Of a stretch of DNA of 7,512 nt, positions 1 through 5,271 are shown in pieces (position 1 is the first letter of the stretch; each line of letters starts with the position of its first letter). Source of the stretch: Leptospira sp. Lineage in GTDB: Bacteria; Spirochaetota; Leptospiria; Leptospirales; Leptospiraceae. The notes beneath the pieces were generated by a model, which saw only the letters and a list, made by a program, of their open reading frames with translations, had not been told where the DNA came from and searched no databases. The DNA lies in assembly GCA_025457985.1 (NCBI GenBank), contig JALOTI010000088.1, positions 1 through 7,512 on the forward strand, written 5' to 3'. Made by a program: the position numbers and the translations under genes.

Positions 1-1
1 C

Positions 2-430
2 AACAGCCTGCCCGAAGCCGCTGTATGCGACATCCTGACGGGTGATCGACTGGCATCTGTATTCCCTGAGGGTGCCACAGAAAAACTTGCCGCAATTGCA
101 CGTGCCTACTTCGCATTTGCAACCAATAACAAGGAACTCCACAAAGTTATGTTTGTTACAGACTATGGCGGAGTTCATAGAAAGGCCTTTCCACAACTTC
201 CAAAAAGTTATCGATTTTTTTTGGAAACGATTCGAAAGGGCTTTGATTCTGGTGAATTTCCTTATCCAAAAAATGAATATCCTGCTATAGCACGCCTTAT
301 GTGGAGCTGGATGTACGGAGTCATTGTTCTAGATATGACAGGCATGCTCCGGAAGCGAAAGGGATCTGATGATCCGATCGCAGAAGGAATTACATACTTC
401 CAAACCTTACTTGGCAAAAAATTTACATAA
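2..430 (+). CDS. TetR-family transcriptional regulator, C-terminal part (5' truncated)
   Basis: The reading frame is open from the first complete codon of the window and ends at TAA 428-430, giving the last 142 residues of a protein whose start lies upstream. No helix-turn-helix is visible, so the DNA-binding N-terminus (usually about 50-60 residues) is outside the window. What remains looks like the WHG-type ligand-binding domain of TetR regulators. The segment ARAYFAFATNNKELHKVMF (fragment residues 33-51) matches that family's typical 'aYv.FA..np.l...MF' core, and a helix rich in Trp and Met follows (LMWSWMYGVIVLDMTGML). Such proteins are one-component repressors that bind small molecules. 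The ligand cannot be read from the sequence. The gene ends about 25 bases before the cobalamin aptamer and points the same way, so it may share transcripts with the riboswitch leader, but a link to B12 is only a possibility. An ATG at 149 lies within the domain and is not the true start. Confidence 0.8.
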   Translation, partial: NSLPEAAVCDILTGDRLASVFPEGATEKLAAIARAYFAFATNNKELHKVMFVTDYGGVHRKAFPQLPKSYRFFLETIRKGFDSGEFPYPKNEYPAIARLMWSWMYGVIVLDMTGMLRKRKGSDDPIAEGITYFQTLLGKKFT

Positions 431-452
431 TTTTTTCTTGCAAAAATTCCTA

Positions 453-562
453 CCCTTTCGATCGTTGACTTACCTTCAGGGAGGAAACAGGTGAGATTCC
501 TGTGCTGACCCGCAACTGTAAGCCAAACTTTGGTTTGGTGAGCCAGATCTTCCCCGTAAAGA
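453..562 (+). promoter_or_regulatory. Cobalamin (B12) riboswitch aptamer
   Basis: The RNA carries the conserved cobalamin-aptamer elements in the right order. These are GGG 479-481 pairing with CCC 509-511, the hairpin ACAGG 487-491 / CCTGT 499-503 with loop TGAGATT, GCTG at 504-507, the core CCGCAACTGTAA at 510-521, and a B12 box, GAGCCAGATCTTCC, at 540-553. The ends close through GATC 460-463 with GATC 546-549 and CTTTC 455-459 with GTAAAG 556-561 (one bulge). Between the core and the B12 box there is only one short hairpin (CCAAAC 523-528 / GTTTGG 533-538), so the aptamer is unusually compact, about 107 nt, and lacks the large peripheral arms of the enterobacterial btuB leader. Such elements normally lower expression of uptake or synthesis genes when cobalamin is plentiful. 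It is oriented toward the two lipoprotein genes starting at 750. Confidence 0.93.
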
Positions 563-586
563 AACCTCGCGGTATGGGTACTTTAC
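556..586 (+). promoter_or_regulatory. Riboswitch expression-platform hairpin competing with aptamer helix P1
   Basis: GTAAAG 556-561 is the 3' strand of the aptamer's closing helix and is also a perfect complement of CTTTAC 581-586. A small inner helix, ACC 564-566 / GGT 571-573 with loop TCGC, fits between them. The two pairings of 556-561 exclude each other: with ligand the strand would stay in P1, and without ligand it could form this hairpin. This is the expected logic of a riboswitch switch strand. The pairing is read directly from the sequence, while its role in switching is inferred. Confidence 0.5.
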
Positions 587-593
587 AAACTGA

Positions 594-617
594 CACTAAA
601 GGATTCTTCTTTTAGTG
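594..617 (+). terminator. Hairpin in the riboswitch leader, possible attenuator
   Basis: CACTAAAGGA 594-603 pairs with TCTTTTAGTG 608-617 over 10 bp (one G-U) with a four-base loop TTCT. No U-tract follows, as the next bases are AAAGGGG, so it is not a standard intrinsic terminator. It lies directly after the putative switch hairpin and just before a second, GC-rich hairpin. The pair may act together as an attenuator, as a pause or Rho-dependent site, or as an RNA stability element. Confidence 0.35.
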
Positions 618-620
618 AAA

Positions 621-647
621 GGGGCCCCGAAGGCGATCGGGGCACCC
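621..647 (+). terminator. GC-rich hairpin in the riboswitch leader, atypical terminator or stability element
   Basis: GGGGCCCCGA 621-630 pairs with TCGGGGC 637-643 and CCC 645-647, giving about 10 GC-rich bp with a single bulged A (644) and loop AGGCGA. It stands out from the AT-rich surroundings. The following bases GTATCAATATTT are not a U-run, so intrinsic termination is uncertain. Its position between the aptamer and the first lipoprotein gene suggests a part in the expression platform or in transcript stability. Confidence 0.4.
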
Positions 648-663
648 GTATCAATATTTAAGC

Positions 664-700
664 AACCGTTAATATGCATATAACATAGGTTATACGTATA
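664..700 (+). repeat. Cluster of AT-rich palindromes in the lipoprotein leader
   Basis: Several overlapping inverted repeats sit here: AACC-GTTA 664-671 against TAAC-ATA-GGTT 681-691, the palindrome ATATGCATAT 672-681, TATAAC 679-684 against GTTATA 689-694, and the perfect 10-bp palindrome TATACGTATA 691-700. AT-rich palindromes arise easily by chance, but four nested ones within 37 bases, in a riboswitch leader, could be a protein operator or an RNA fold. Apart from these, the hairpins upstream and the palindrome at 724-741, I see nothing else in the 319-base gene-free stretch 431-749. Confidence 0.3.
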
Positions 701-723
701 TCTACTTAATTTGATTCGTGTCC

Positions 724-743
724 CCTAAATTTAAATTTAGGAG
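724..743 (+). promoter_or_regulatory. Palindrome covering the Shine-Dalgarno of the first lipoprotein gene
   Basis: CCTAAATTT 724-732 is the exact reverse complement of AAATTTAGG 733-741, a perfect 18-base palindrome. Its 3' half runs into the ribosome binding site AGGAG (739-743), which lies six bases before the ATG at 750. As RNA, a stem of about 7 bp would bury part of the Shine-Dalgarno. This could give translational control, perhaps coupled to the cobalamin riboswitch upstream. The base pairing is visible and the regulatory role is inferred. Confidence 0.45.
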
Positions 744-749
744 ACTTTT

Positions 750-1301
750 ATGAGACAAAAGTTAACAATCATTTTGGCTTTGGGTTTTTCCCTTTTTATT
801 GGGTGTAACCAGCCAAACCAAGTCGATTCTTCAAAAGCTGATTCCAATTTTGTATTTGGATTGCTTGCAGGTCAAAACTCAGAAGCAGGTAAAGATTTCG
901 TTCTAAACGGAGTTTGGAATAGCTTCACTGGAAATGGCACAACGCTTGGTAATCTTACCACATTCAGCGCCAAGGCAGGACAAAAAGGAATTCAACTAGA
1001 TGACTCAACTGGATTTAGCAGTTGTTATATTATAATTGAATTCAATAATACCGAAGGAAGTTTAATCACACAAAATCCAGAAAATAACGGTGCTTGTTTT
1101 GCTGGAGATACAAACAAAGGAAAGTACAACAAAGTTTTTTTCTTCAGAAACACGGCTAAAGAAAACAGCTATTGGTCTTGTACGGTTGCCTTTGGAAAAA
1201 CTCTAGAAGAAGCAAAAGCTCAGACAGATACTTCGAACAGGACAAATCCTGGTACAGCAGGTTGTGGTGGATTTTCTTTTACTCGACTTGAGAGAAAGTA
1301 A
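750..1301 (+). CDS. Putative surface lipoprotein behind a cobalamin riboswitch
   Basis: This 183-residue protein has a lipoprotein signal peptide: basic MRQK, a hydrophobic stretch (residues 5-17) and Cys19 in L-F-I-G-C-N, a relaxed lipobox of the spirochaetal kind. The mature part (about 165 residues) starts with a Ser/Asp/Asn-rich tether, then a soluble domain rich in Asn, Gly, Thr and aromatic residues. It has four further cysteines (in SSCY, GACF, WSCT and AGCGG), which may form disulfides outside the cytoplasm. I recognise no named domain. The ATG is supported by AGGAG six bases upstream. It is the first gene after the B12 aptamer and lies 30 bases before a second lipoprotein gene in the same direction, so the two probably form one operon repressed by cobalamin. 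A role in binding or handing over corrinoids at the cell surface is inferred from this context only. It could instead be an unrelated lipoprotein of the outer membrane. Confidence 0.8.
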   Translation: MRQKLTIILALGFSLFIGCNQPNQVDSSKADSNFVFGLLAGQNSEAGKDFVLNGVWNSFTGNGTTLGNLTTFSAKAGQKGIQLDDSTGFSSCYIIIEFNNTEGSLITQNPENNGACFAGDTNKGKYNKVFFFRNTAKENSYWSCTVAFGKTLEEAKAQTDTSNRTNPGTAGCGGFSFTRLERK

Positions 1302-1331
1302 AAAAGAATCTTTTAAAATTAGAAATAGATT

Positions 1332-2171
1332 ATGAAAAAAGTGAAACCCAAGAAATCAAGTTTGGAAAAAAAAATCCCCCTATTTTTGGGTTTCCTTTTC
1401 TTTCTTACCACCGGTTGCAATGAACCTAAACAAAACAATTGGGAAACATTGCTTCCACTTTTGGCGACAGGTTCTGGAACGCAAAGAACCTGTCCTCCGA
1501 ATAACATTCCGTCTAACATAAACTTAGCGAAATCTATTATCGGGGGAACTGTTTCGAATGTCTCTGGTTTTAACGACCGAAATAAGGCAATCAATGGAAT
1601 TTGTGGCGAAGGAGAATTTGCTGGTTCCCTCGATGTCTATGCCTTAGATAAAACAGGTGCTGGTTCAAGTATCACACTGTCTTTTGAAGGTACCGTAAAG
1701 AATGTTGCAGGAATTGATTTCATTGTTTATGAAAACCCATTTCGTAATTCAGGCTCAACAGATCGTTATGCGATGGATCCTGCCGTAGTTGAAGTGTCGC
1801 AAGACAACGTTACCTATTGTGGGTTTACTCTAAACCACGACCCAACCCCAGCAACCCTTAACAAACTAACATCTTGGTCAGGATTCGCAGGTGTCCATCC
1901 TGTTCATTATAATATGGTCACAAACCCGTTCACTTTAGAGCAGCTATTTACCGTTACATCCGGTACTTTTTTGTTAGGTGGAGGTGATGGATTCGATTTA
2001 GCGAATCTAACTGCTTCAGGTGCATGTAATGGAGCTCTAGTCACAAATATTCAGACCAATGGGTTTGTTTACGTAAAGATCACATCCGCAAGTGAAAGGG
2101 GATATACGTATCCGCATGAATTCAATAATGGAAGTGATGTGGATGGTGTGGTAGCAAGGAGGTTAGAATAA
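1332..2171 (+). CDS. Putative cobalamin-locus surface lipoprotein ('cell surface protein' type)
   Basis: This protein has 279 residues. A Lys-rich N-terminus and a hydrophobic core (15-27) lead to Cys29 in L-T-T-G-C-N, a spirochaetal lipobox, so the mature product is a lipid-anchored protein of about 251 residues. The body reads like a beta-rich secreted domain. Its landmarks are GIDFIVYENPF (127-137), DPAVVEVSQD (149-158), GGGDGFDL (216-223) and a late FVYVKI strand followed by DVDGVVA. From memory, this order (G-x-DF-x-V-x-x-N, then E/P..V.VS.D, then GGD.FD) is that of the 'cell surface protein' family found beside TonB receptors under B12 riboswitches in Bacteroidetes and others. The riboswitch upstream agrees with this. 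A likely role is surface binding of cobalamin or another corrinoid. No receptor gene is present here. No strong Shine-Dalgarno precedes ATG 1332, so translation may be coupled to the gene before it. Four extra cysteines mirror its neighbour. Confidence 0.75.
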   Translation: MKKVKPKKSSLEKKIPLFLGFLFFLTTGCNEPKQNNWETLLPLLATGSGTQRTCPPNNIPSNINLAKSIIGGTVSNVSGFNDRNKAINGICGEGEFAGSLDVYALDKTGAGSSITLSFEGTVKNVAGIDFIVYENPFRNSGSTDRYAMDPAVVEVSQDNVTYCGFTLNHDPTPATLNKLTSWSGFAGVHPVHYNMVTNPFTLEQLFTVTSGTFLLGGGDGFDLANLTASGACNGALVTNIQTNGFVYVKITSASERGYTYPHEFNNGSDVDGVVARRLE

Positions 2172-2194
2172 ATATCCTTATTATGTCTTATTAA

Positions 2195-2222
2195 AATTCA
2201 GAAAAGTCCGAAATTCTGAATT
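2195..2222 (+). terminator. Candidate terminator hairpin after the lipoprotein pair
   Basis: AATTCAGAA 2195-2203 pairs perfectly with TTCTGAATT 2214-2222 over 9 bp with a ten-base loop. It lies 23 bases after the lipoprotein stop codon. The following bases CTTTAGG are only weakly T-rich, so strength as an intrinsic terminator is doubtful, but its place between two transcription units fits. Confidence 0.4.
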
Positions 2223-2237
2223 CTTTAGGAAAAACAC

Positions 2238-2266
2238 TTGTAATTCTTTTTACATTCGCTTAAAAA
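2238..2266 (+). promoter_or_regulatory. Candidate sigma70-type promoter for the methyltransferase operon
   Basis: TTGTAA (2238-2243) and TAAAAA (2261-2266) are separated by 17 bases and resemble -35 and -10 boxes (each 4 of 6 matches). They lie after the candidate terminator and about 40 bases before the proposed TTG start. In AT-rich DNA such matches are frequent, so this is only a candidate. Confidence 0.3.
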
Positions 2267-2305
2267 AAGGATTACTCTACGAATCCAATATCTTGGTGCA
2301 CTGTT

Positions 2306-3085
2306 TTGAGCGAAAATCTATATACACAAAAAATATCCATCCATGATGAGATGCCAAGGCTCTCTGCTCAGGCGAATCTATTTCGACTGCTCCTTGACCC
2401 GTTTCTCGATTCAATCGACTTTTCCTCTCTCCAAGGGACTGCTCTCGATGCCGGTGCAGGGCCGGGTATTCTGGGAAGTTTTTTGGCAAAAAAAAATCCC
2501 AATCTCAAGTGGTCTGCCTGCGACATTTCGGAAGAAATGGTTCAGTATTGCAAACTCTCTTATCCAAAGATTGATTGGAAGGTTGCAGATGTCAGAGAGA
2601 TGCCCTATCCAGACAATTCCTTTGATTTTCTGTTCAATTCGATGGTTCTCATACATATCAAAGAACCGCAAAAGGCACTTAAGGAATTCTACCGTGTATT
2701 AAAGCCAGGTGGGAAGGTTCTTATCACTTGCCCCAATGATAAAACATTCACAGGACCAAAAGTTTTATTGGATATGGTTGAAAAACATGCTACCATTCAC
2801 CCTGCCGACCGTTATGTCATGGAAAAAGTGCCTGGATTGATGAAAGATTTAGGATTCCAATTGGCAGCGAGAACAGACTTTCTTGCTACCAACGAAGGAA
2901 ATGATGACAAACCAATCCTAGACTACCCAAAAATCCATTTGGGTATGATGACAGGTTGGTCGATGATGTCTTTTATGGGGCATCCCGACGGAATGCAAGA
3001 CTTGTATTCTAAATGCCAATCGGAATATATGTCTAACCGTGTGAAATTCACATTGAACATTGAAACTCATGTTTACCAGAAGTAG
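2306..3085 (+). CDS. Class I SAM-dependent methyltransferase (UbiE/Methyltransf_11-like)
   Basis: This 259-residue protein has a Rossmann-type methyltransferase core. Motif I is LDAGAGPG (47-54, SAM-binding glycine loop). D73 ends strand 2 and would hold the ribose hydroxyls. VADVREMPYP (93-102) is the motif that contacts the adenine ring, NSFDFLF (104-110) is motif II, and LKPGGKVLIT is the post-II motif. This is the arrangement of UbiE-like small-molecule methyltransferases. The substrate cannot be read from the C-terminal part. I chose TTG 2306 because the frame has no ATG or GTG upstream before a stop. The first ATG is codon 16 (2351), which remains a possible start since neither has a strong Shine-Dalgarno. 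The next gene follows after 11 bases, making it the lead gene of a unit with a switch ATPase and a STAS protein. It might modify a signalling protein or metabolite linked to that module, but this is only inferred from adjacency. Confidence 0.85.
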   Translation: MSENLYTQKISIHDEMPRLSAQANLFRLLLDPFLDSIDFSSLQGTALDAGAGPGILGSFLAKKNPNLKWSACDISEEMVQYCKLSYPKIDWKVADVREMPYPDNSFDFLFNSMVLIHIKEPQKALKEFYRVLKPGGKVLITCPNDKTFTGPKVLLDMVEKHATIHPADRYVMEKVPGLMKDLGFQLAARTDFLATNEGNDDKPILDYPKIHLGMMTGWSMMSFMGHPDGMQDLYSKCQSEYMSNRVKFTLNIETHVYQK

Positions 3086-3096
3086 CGGAGGAAACA

Positions 3097-3654
3097 TTGA
3101 ATCATAACGACCTTAAAATCCTCGGAGAATACCATCTGATCCCAGAGACTCTTCCCGCAGATGGACAACTCAAGCTCATCTTCCAACCTATTGATATGAC
3201 AACATATTGGAGGCGGTGCGGGCTCACAGCAAACTTTGTTGCGGGTTTTTATTCCTATTGTTACGAGGCAAGTGACGCCAAGGCCAACTCTCTTTCCACT
3301 ATCATCAATGAACTGTTAGAGAATGCCTCTAAATTTTCGAAGGCCAGGGAAGGCAGGATCAACGTAGAGTTAAAACACTACGGCAATCTTTTAAAGATTG
3401 ATGTTTTGAATATTGCCTCCAAAAATTTGCGAGAGGGCTTTGAATCCTTCGTAAATAAATTGATTTCTGAAAATATTGAGGAACTTTATTTCAATACTTT
3501 GGAGACAAAAGAAGACGGAGATACAAAATCTGGTCTGGGACTTTTAATGATGTTGAAAGACTATCCTGTTCGATTTGGCTATAGTTTTAAGGAGATCGAT
3601 GCCGATACTCATGAAATAACGGTACGCGCCGTCATCAACGTGGAAGAGATATAA
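3097..3654 (+). CDS. GHKL-ATPase switch protein (slr1658-like, anti-sigma/STAS kinase type)
   Basis: This 185-residue cytoplasmic protein has a histidine-kinase-like ATPase fold. The N-box reads NELLENASKFS (71-81), with E72 placed as the general base and N76 as the Mg-ATP ligand in SpoIIAB/RsbW-type kinases. The G-box is SGLGLLMM (145-152). There is no sensor, His-phosphotransfer or membrane part, so it is not a classical sensor kinase. The size and the STAS gene directly behind it fit the paired slr1658/slr1659 superfamily regulators named after Synechocystis. By analogy it would phosphorylate, or bind in a nucleotide-dependent way, the STAS partner, and it may sequester an unknown target. 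The region before the N-box (1-65) is longer than in SpoIIAB and could hold the target-binding surface. The start is TTG 3097, strongly supported by GGAGG 3087-3091. It lies 11 bases behind the methyltransferase gene and 11 before the STAS gene. Confidence 0.82.
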   Translation: MNHNDLKILGEYHLIPETLPADGQLKLIFQPIDMTTYWRRCGLTANFVAGFYSYCYEASDAKANSLSTIINELLENASKFSKAREGRINVELKHYGNLLKIDVLNIASKNLREGFESFVNKLISENIEELYFNTLETKEDGDTKSGLGLLMMLKDYPVRFGYSFKEIDADTHEITVRAVINVEEI

Positions 3655-3665
3655 AGGCGAGCTTC

Positions 3666-4013
3666 ATGGAAATTAAAGATTTAGATTACAATATTCAATA
3701 CGACGAAGCATCCAAGACCGTTACTTTCGTAGGCTCCATACGTTTGCAAACCCTCCCCGCTTACGAACCCATCAACGTCTTTTTAAGAGATGTCGCAAAC
3801 CACTGCCAAGGGGCAGTTTTAACCATGGACTTTCGCGAATTACAATTCGTGAACAGTTCGGGCATCACCACCCTTTCCATGTTCATTATTGACTCTAGGA
3901 AAAGTGCGTCCTACCAGATAAAGATCCAAGGATCTCTCAACGTTTCTTGGCAGTCCAAATCACTTTCTAACTTCAAAAAACTTTGGGACCAGGTGGTTCT
4001 AGAAATTTCTTAA
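3666..4013 (+). CDS. STAS-domain protein (slr1659-like, anti-anti-sigma type)
   Basis: This 115-residue protein is about the length of a stand-alone STAS domain. The strand-turn LTMDFRELQFVNSSGITTL (52-70) is the family signature. In SpoIIAA/RsbV the motif is D-S-[ST]-G, with the first Ser phosphorylated. Here it reads N63-S64-S65-G66, so S64 is the expected phosphosite and the preceding Asp is replaced by Asn. The role would be a switch partner: unphosphorylated it binds the upstream ATPase, and phosphorylated it releases it. A PP2C phosphatase that could reset it is encoded at 5302-6813. The ATG is preceded by AGGCGAG, a modest Shine-Dalgarno in the 11-base gap. The gene ends at TAA 4011-4013, which overlaps the stop codon of the convergent gene. 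Confidence 0.85.
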   Translation: MEIKDLDYNIQYDEASKTVTFVGSIRLQTLPAYEPINVFLRDVANHCQGAVLTMDFRELQFVNSSGITTLSMFIIDSRKSASYQIKIQGSLNVSWQSKSLSNFKKLWDQVVLEIS

Positions 4014-5179
4014 TCTTCCGACTTTCCGCCCATCTCATAGAGTTTTCGAAATTCGAGCATGCGGCGGGACATTTCATTAAACCTTTGTGCAAGAATTACA
4101 AATAAATTCGTTAAGAGTTTGATCGCCAGATTCGGACTTTGGACTTCTAGTTTTTGAAATTCATTAGGGGTCAGCACGAGTAATTTTGCATGGTCCCGAA
4201 CAATGATGTCGGCGTTCCTTTGGGTTTTAGCAACAAAACCTAACTCACCAAAAATTTCCCCTTGGTTCAAGATGGATATCGTAGACCTTACCCCATCATC
4301 TCGCGTAACAACTACTTCCACGGACCCATCCAAAACACAAAAGAGACCTTGGCTTTCTTGGTTTTGTCGGAAGACAATTGCTTTATCCTCATAGTCGATA
4401 AGATCGAGCATAGACAGAAGTTTTTTAGATTCCTCTTCACTAAACCCTCGCAAAAAGGATAGGATTTGGCTCGGAGGAAGAGCCATATCGTGGACGATTG
4501 AACTCCACACTTCATCACCATCCATTGCAAACAGAGGTCGGATGTCCTTGTAGTCGGGAAATCGACTTTGGAAGAGTTGCGCAAGTTCGGTTCCCGCAGG
4601 GAATCTTTTTGCGAGCCTTAGGAATGGGGAATGGATTTGTTTGAGGTATTCATTGTCATCTAAGAGAAATACCATCGGAATTACATTTCCATAATCAGGA
4701 TGGTCAATGTTCTTTTTGTACAACCTGTAACCGACTTGGTTGTAGAGGCGCACTAAGTGAGGGTTGGTATCAATAAAATCGAGTAGAACATCATTCTGCC
4801 GAGCGTGCTCATAGATTTTCATGCAAAGCATGCTGGCCGCGGCGGAACTTCTGTATTCTCTCTTAACCATAAGTTTGGTCGACATGGAAACTTTGTCAGG
4901 GTAGAAGGGACGAAACTCTTCCATATCATAGAGTTCCTCACATTCTAAGGGACCATCCTTTCTAAAATTGATCCGAACGGTTCCGATGACCTCACCTTCC
5001 TCAGTTTCGGCCAAGAACAAATGGCCCGTAGCGTCGTAAGGTTCTTCGATGCGCAATAGGCTGTGGTCCGCGTACGATTGCTTTCTGTTCATTTCCTGAA
5101 CATAGATATCATAGCGGAGTTGGAAGATCTTTTGGCGATCGGATTCAGTTTCGGCAAGGCGGATCTTAATTTGGCTCAT
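4010..5179 (-). CDS. FeeM-like N-acyltransferase fused to a cyclic-nucleotide-binding domain
   Basis: This 389-residue protein has two domains. The N-terminal part (about 1-175) is a GNAT fold of the FeeM/autoinducer-synthase kind: LRYDIYVQEM (21-30) is the typical entry helix, GEVIGTVRI (62-70) is a core strand, KLMVKREYRSSAAASML (102-118) is the acyl-donor binding segment, and NPHLVRLYNQVGYRLY (139-154) is the terminal GNAT motif. FeeM enzymes join acyl chains from acyl-ACP to amino acids. The acceptor here is unknown. A linker leads to a cNMP domain (about 235-360) with DGSVEVV and GEIFGELGFVAKTQRNADI (307-325), which retains E312 and R321 as possible ribose and phosphate ligands. No DNA-binding domain follows, so this is not a Crp-type regulator. 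ATG 5177-5179 is preferred over the in-frame TTG at 5198-5200, because GGAGGA lies between them about 11 bases before the ATG. It is divergent from the phosphatase-cyclase operon, which suggests cAMP may control its activity. Confidence 0.85.
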   Translation of the reverse strand: MSQIKIRLAETESDRQKIFQLRYDIYVQEMNRKQSYADHSLLRIEEPYDATGHLFLAETEEGEVIGTVRINFRKDGPLECEELYDMEEFRPFYPDKVSMSTKLMVKREYRSSAAASMLCMKIYEHARQNDVLLDFIDTNPHLVRLYNQVGYRLYKKNIDHPDYGNVIPMVFLLDDNEYLKQIHSPFLRLAKRFPAGTELAQLFQSRFPDYKDIRPLFAMDGDEVWSSIVHDMALPPSQILSFLRGFSEEESKKLLSMLDLIDYEDKAIVFRQNQESQGLFCVLDGSVEVVVTRDDGVRSTISILNQGEIFGELGFVAKTQRNADIIVRDHAKLLVLTPNEFQKLEVQSPNLAIKLLTNLFVILAQRFNEMSRRMLEFRKLYEMGGKSED

Positions 5180-5213
5180 GAGTTTGCGATTCCTCCGCAA
5201 AAAATAGAAAAAT

Positions 5214-5235
5214 CATTTGCAATTTATGCAAAATG
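5214..5235. repeat. Inverted repeat in the divergent intergenic region, candidate operator
   Basis: TTTGCA 5216-5221 and TGCAAA 5227-5232 form a perfect inverted repeat with a five-base spacer, and flanking CA/TG extends it with one mismatched position. It lies between two divergent genes, where a dimeric regulator could act on both promoters. It differs from the Crp consensus TGTGA-N6-TCACA. Chance occurrence in AT-rich DNA is possible. Confidence 0.3.
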
Positions 5236-5242
5236 TATGACT

Positions 5243-5271
5243 TTTTAAGCTAATTTTCCGCATTCTATAAA
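5243..5271 (+). promoter_or_regulatory. Candidate promoter for the phosphatase-cyclase operon
   Basis: TATAAA (5266-5271) matches the -10 consensus at five of six positions. TTTTAA (5243-5248), 17 bases upstream, is a poor -35 box. A start point near 5278 would give a leader of about 25 bases before ATG 5302. No strong Shine-Dalgarno is seen before that ATG, only purine-rich AAAGACAAAG. Confidence 0.3.

Noticed and set aside
42..290. Open frame of 82 codons starting with ATG near the window start
   Set aside because: It overlaps the TetR frame in another phase. Its product has no recognisable domain, while the TetR frame shows a clear WHG-type ligand-binding domain.
416..436. AAAAAATT / AATTTTTT hairpin with a T-run at the TetR stop codon
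   Set aside because: The stem has only A-T pairs and would be unstable, so I do not call it a terminator. It may still aid termination weakly.
574..615. Short ORF of 13 codons in the riboswitch leader (ATG 574 to TAG 613-615)
   Set aside because: It has no Shine-Dalgarno (the bases before it are CTCGCGGT) and overlaps hairpins that explain the sequence better. A leader peptide cannot be excluded, but nothing supports it.
1319..1594. Minus-strand ORF of 91 codons opposite the second lipoprotein gene
   Set aside because: The opposite frame has a signal peptide, lipobox and family-like motifs. The minus-strand product has none.
2277..2489. Minus-strand ORF of 70 codons overlapping the methyltransferase start
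   Set aside because: It is a shadow of the methyltransferase frame, with no domain and no ribosome binding site.
5180..5200. N-terminal extension of the acyltransferase fusion from a TTG at 5198-5200
   Set aside because: The Shine-Dalgarno GGAGGA lies inside this extension, which points to the ATG at 5177-5179 as the start.
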